From: Opitutaceae bacterium
GTDB lineage: Bacteria > Verrucomicrobiota > Verrucomicrobiia > Opitutales > Opitutaceae
NCBI GenBank assembly: GCA_016794785.1
Contig: JAEUHC010000018.1
Location: forward strand, 1-64,000
DNA: 64,000 nt
Direction: 5' to 3'
Shown: positions 61,983-64,000 of the stretch, piece after piece
Numbering within the stretch: the first letter of the stretch is position 1
Layout: each line of letters opens with the position of its first letter
Notes under the pieces: model-generated
Told to the model about the DNA's origin: nothing
The model's input: only the letters and a program-made list of their open reading frames with translations
The model's database searches: none
Made by a program: the position numbers and the translations under genes

Positions 61983-64000
61983 GTGCCTCCGCGAACCAAT
62001 GCCGCCCCGCTTTGCCGCACCTTGGCCGCCATCGCGGCCGGCGTGATCGTCCCGATGCCGCTCATGGCAGCGTCGGCCGGGGCGGCCGCCAAGTTTCATG
62101 GGGAGATTCGGCCGCTGCTCGAAAAATACTGCTTCGACTGTCACGGCGGCGGAATCAACAAGGGCAAGGTCACGCTCGACGAGTTCGCCTCGGATGCGGC
62201 CATGCTCGGCCAGCACGACCTCTGGCTCGCCGCTCTCAAGAACGTCCGGGCCGGCCTCATGCCTCCCCGCGAGGACGGCGCACCGCGGCCCACATCCGCG
62301 GAAATCGCCACGCTTGAGCGCTGGATCAAGCACGACGCGTTCGGCATTGATCCGCGCAACCCGGACCCCGGCCATGTGATCGCGCGGCGCCTCAACCGCA
62401 CCGAATACCGCAACACGATCCGCGACCTGCTCGGCTATGATTTCAATGCCGAGGCGGAATTCCCGGCCGACGACACCGGCCACGGCTTCGACAACCTAGG
62501 CGAGGTGCTCACGCTCTCGCCGCTGCACTTGGAGAAATACCTGCAGGCCGCGGAGTCGATCGTGGACAAGGCGGTGCCCAAGGTCTCCTCTCTCATGCGG
62601 GAGCGCGCCGCCACCGGCCGCGATTTTCGCGCGACGGAGGGCGGCGGCAACGGGGAGAACCTGAACGCCCGCCGCGCGACGACCGTCGAGCGCACGTTTC
62701 GCGTCGATCAGGCCGAGAAATACCGCGTCGTGATCGAGCTTGAGACGCGGGGGTCGTTCGACTTCGACGCGGGCCGCTGCGATCTCATCTGCCGAATCGA
62801 CGGACGGGAAGTCTCGCGCGAGGAGGTCGTCTGGGCCGAGCGCCGCACGATTAGGCATGAACATGACGTCGTTTGGGCCGTGGGCGCGCACACCGTGTCG
62901 TTCGAGGTCTTGCCGCGCGGGGAGGTGGCGACGAACAAGGAGGCGGTGGTCGCGGCGGCGGAGGCCCGCGTGCGCGCGGCCCGGCCGGGCAGCACCAGCG
63001 TGACGATGCGCGTGGTGTCCGTGCAGGTGCGCGGCCCGATCGACCCGAAATTTTGGATCACGCCGGACAATTACGCGCGGTTTTTCCCCAAGGGGCCGGC
63101 GCCGGCCGACGCTGCGGGCCGCGACCGCTATGCGGCTGAGTTGCTGAAGGATTTTGCAACGCGCGCCTATCGCCGGCCGGTTGACGCCCGAACAGTGGAG
63201 CGCCTCGGCGGGCTCGCCCGCCAGGTGTATGGGCAGCCGGGCAAGACCTTCGAGGAGGGAATCGGCCGCGCGATGATGGCCGTCCTCGGATCGCCGCGCT
63301 TCATCTTTCGGGTTGAGGCCCCTGAGCCCGGTGCGAAGGGACCGTTTGGCCTCATCGACGAGCATGCGCTGGCGTCGCGGCTTTCGTATTTCCTGTGGTC
63401 CACGATGCCGGACGAGGAGCTTTTCCGCCTCGCGGATCGCGGTGAGTTGCGCCGCCAGCTCAAGCCGCAGGTTGCCCGCATGCTCGCCGACCCGAAGGCC
63501 AAGGCCTTCACGCGCAATTTCACCGGCCAGTGGCTGCAGGCGCGCGACATCGAGACCGTGCCAATCAACATGCGAGTCGTCCTCGGTCCGGATGCGCCGC
63601 GGAACCGTGATGGCCGCATCGAGTTCGACGGCACCTTGCGCCGCCTCATGCGCAGCGAGACCGAGATGTATTTCGAGCACATCATCCGCGAGGATCGCAG
63701 TGTGCTCGAGTTGATCGAGAGCGACTACACCTTCCTCAACGAGCGGCTCGCGCAGATCTATGGCGTGCCGGGGGTCTCCGGGGACGAGCTGCGGCTCGTG
63801 AAACTCGAGCCCGGCAGCCCGCGCGGCGGTGTGCTCACGCACGGCTCGGTGCTGGGTGTCACCTCGAATCCCACGCGCACCTCGCCGGTGAAGCGCGGAC
63901 TCTTCATCCTGGAGAACATCCTCGGCACCCCTCCGCCGCCTCCGCCCCCGGACGTGCCTGATCTCGAGGAGTCGAAAAAAGAGTTTGGCGGGCGCGAGCC
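61983..64000 (+). CDS. DUF1592/DUF1587-type cytochrome, 5' part
   Basis: At least 672 residues; the gene runs past the end of the window. A GTG at 61983 begins a signal-like N-terminus (RTLAAIAAGVIVPMPLMAAS). The heme site is EKYCFDCHGGG at about residues 50-60. The DUF1587 region has VIARRLNRTEYRNTIRDLLG and the DUF1592 region ASRLSYFLWSTMPDEELFRL. DUF1588 begins near the end (GVLTHGSVLGVTSNPTRTSP). This multi-domain protein is characteristic of Planctomycetota and Verrucomicrobiota and is normally followed by a DUF1552 gene. Function unknown, probably periplasmic electron transfer to a carbohydrate or lipid substrate. Confidence 0.88.
   Translation, partial: MPPRTNAAPLCRTLAAIAAGVIVPMPLMAASAGAAAKFHGEIRPLLEKYCFDCHGGGINKGKVTLDEFASDAAMLGQHDLWLAALKNVRAGLMPPREDGAPRPTSAEIATLERWIKHDAFGIDPRNPDPGHVIARRLNRTEYRNTIRDLLGYDFNAEAEFPADDTGHGFDNLGEVLTLSPLHLEKYLQAAESIVDKAVPKVSSLMRERAATGRDFRATEGGGNGENLNARRATTVERTFRVDQAEKYRVVIELETRGSFDFDAGRCDLICRIDGREVSREEVVWAERRTIRHEHDVVWAVGAHTVSFEVLPRGEVATNKEAVVAAAEARVRAARPGSTSVTMRVVSVQVRGPIDPKFWITPDNYARFFPKGPAPADAAGRDRYAAELLKDFATRAYRRPVDARTVERLGGLARQVYGQPGKTFEEGIGRAMMAVLGSPRFIFRVEAPEPGAKGPFGLIDEHALASRLSYFLWSTMPDEELFRLADRGELRRQLKPQVARMLADPKAKAFTRNFTGQWLQARDIETVPINMRVVLGPDAPRNRDGRIEFDGTLRRLMRSETEMYFEHIIREDRSVLELIESDYTFLNERLAQIYGVPGVSGDELRLVKLEPGSPRGGVLTHGSVLGVTSNPTRTSPVKRGLFILENILGTPPPPPPPDVPDLEESKKEFGGRE

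Noticed and set aside
1..64000. CRISPR array, prophage, integrase or complete insertion sequence
   Set aside because: No regularly spaced repeats of that kind, no transposase or phage protein motifs seen on either strand.

Overview
The window is GC-rich chromosomal DNA from a bacterium of the Planctomycetota-Verrucomicrobiota group, most probably a Verrucomicrobiota member near Opitutaceae. This rests on protein families typical of the group: a PVC-type CxxCH cytochrome/propeller protein, a DUF1592-type cytochrome, a sulfatase, a VPDSG/PEP-CTERM protein, an ECF sigma factor paired with a Ser/Thr kinase, and a pilus locus with the same layout as Akkermansia Amuc_1098-1102. This assignment is inference from gene content; no 16S rRNA gene is present.

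Layout. 1-9.2 kb is an accessory catabolic segment: a truncated FAD oxidoreductase, an alpha/beta hydrolase, a TonB-dependent receptor, and a translationally coupled sulfatase/cytochrome pair. Three copies of an unusual paired hairpin repeat are scattered through it. 9.4-17.4 kb is a minus-strand run hemF-hemE-hemG-ileS-dksA-like-lspA. 17.6-24.6 kb holds a His-rich membrane protein, a TPR glycosyltransferase-like membrane protein, clpS overlapping a small acidic gene, a 6S RNA gene with its own promoter, a family-B DNA polymerase and a VPDSG-CTERM protein. 25-28.3 kb is the sigma factor/kinase pair. 28.5-32.5 kb encodes a lipoprotein and the pyruvate dehydrogenase E1alpha-E1beta-E2 genes. 32.5-33.9 kb holds a decayed ceramidase-like gene coupled to a Nudix gene.

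34.0-48.3 kb is the most interesting block: an envelope/pilus operon made of an exported Amuc_1102-like protein, a PilM-PilN fusion, two single-pass inner-membrane proteins, a PilQ-type secretin and, a few bases after the secretin, a giant (about 2,345 aa) Ig-repeat surface protein. The gene order suggests one envelope-spanning machine and a possible dedicated cargo or adhesin.

48.4-64 kb is mixed housekeeping: a 5'-3' exonuclease, a vWA protein, mqo, tRNA-Gln, a PLC-like phosphodiesterase, the tig-clpP-clpX proteolysis operon, a strong intrinsic terminator, an SLC13/TrkA-C transporter, cysK, a glutathione peroxidase, a small conserved protein and the start of a DUF1592 cytochrome that runs off the end. 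Almost all intergenic gaps are short; the main exceptions are described individually.
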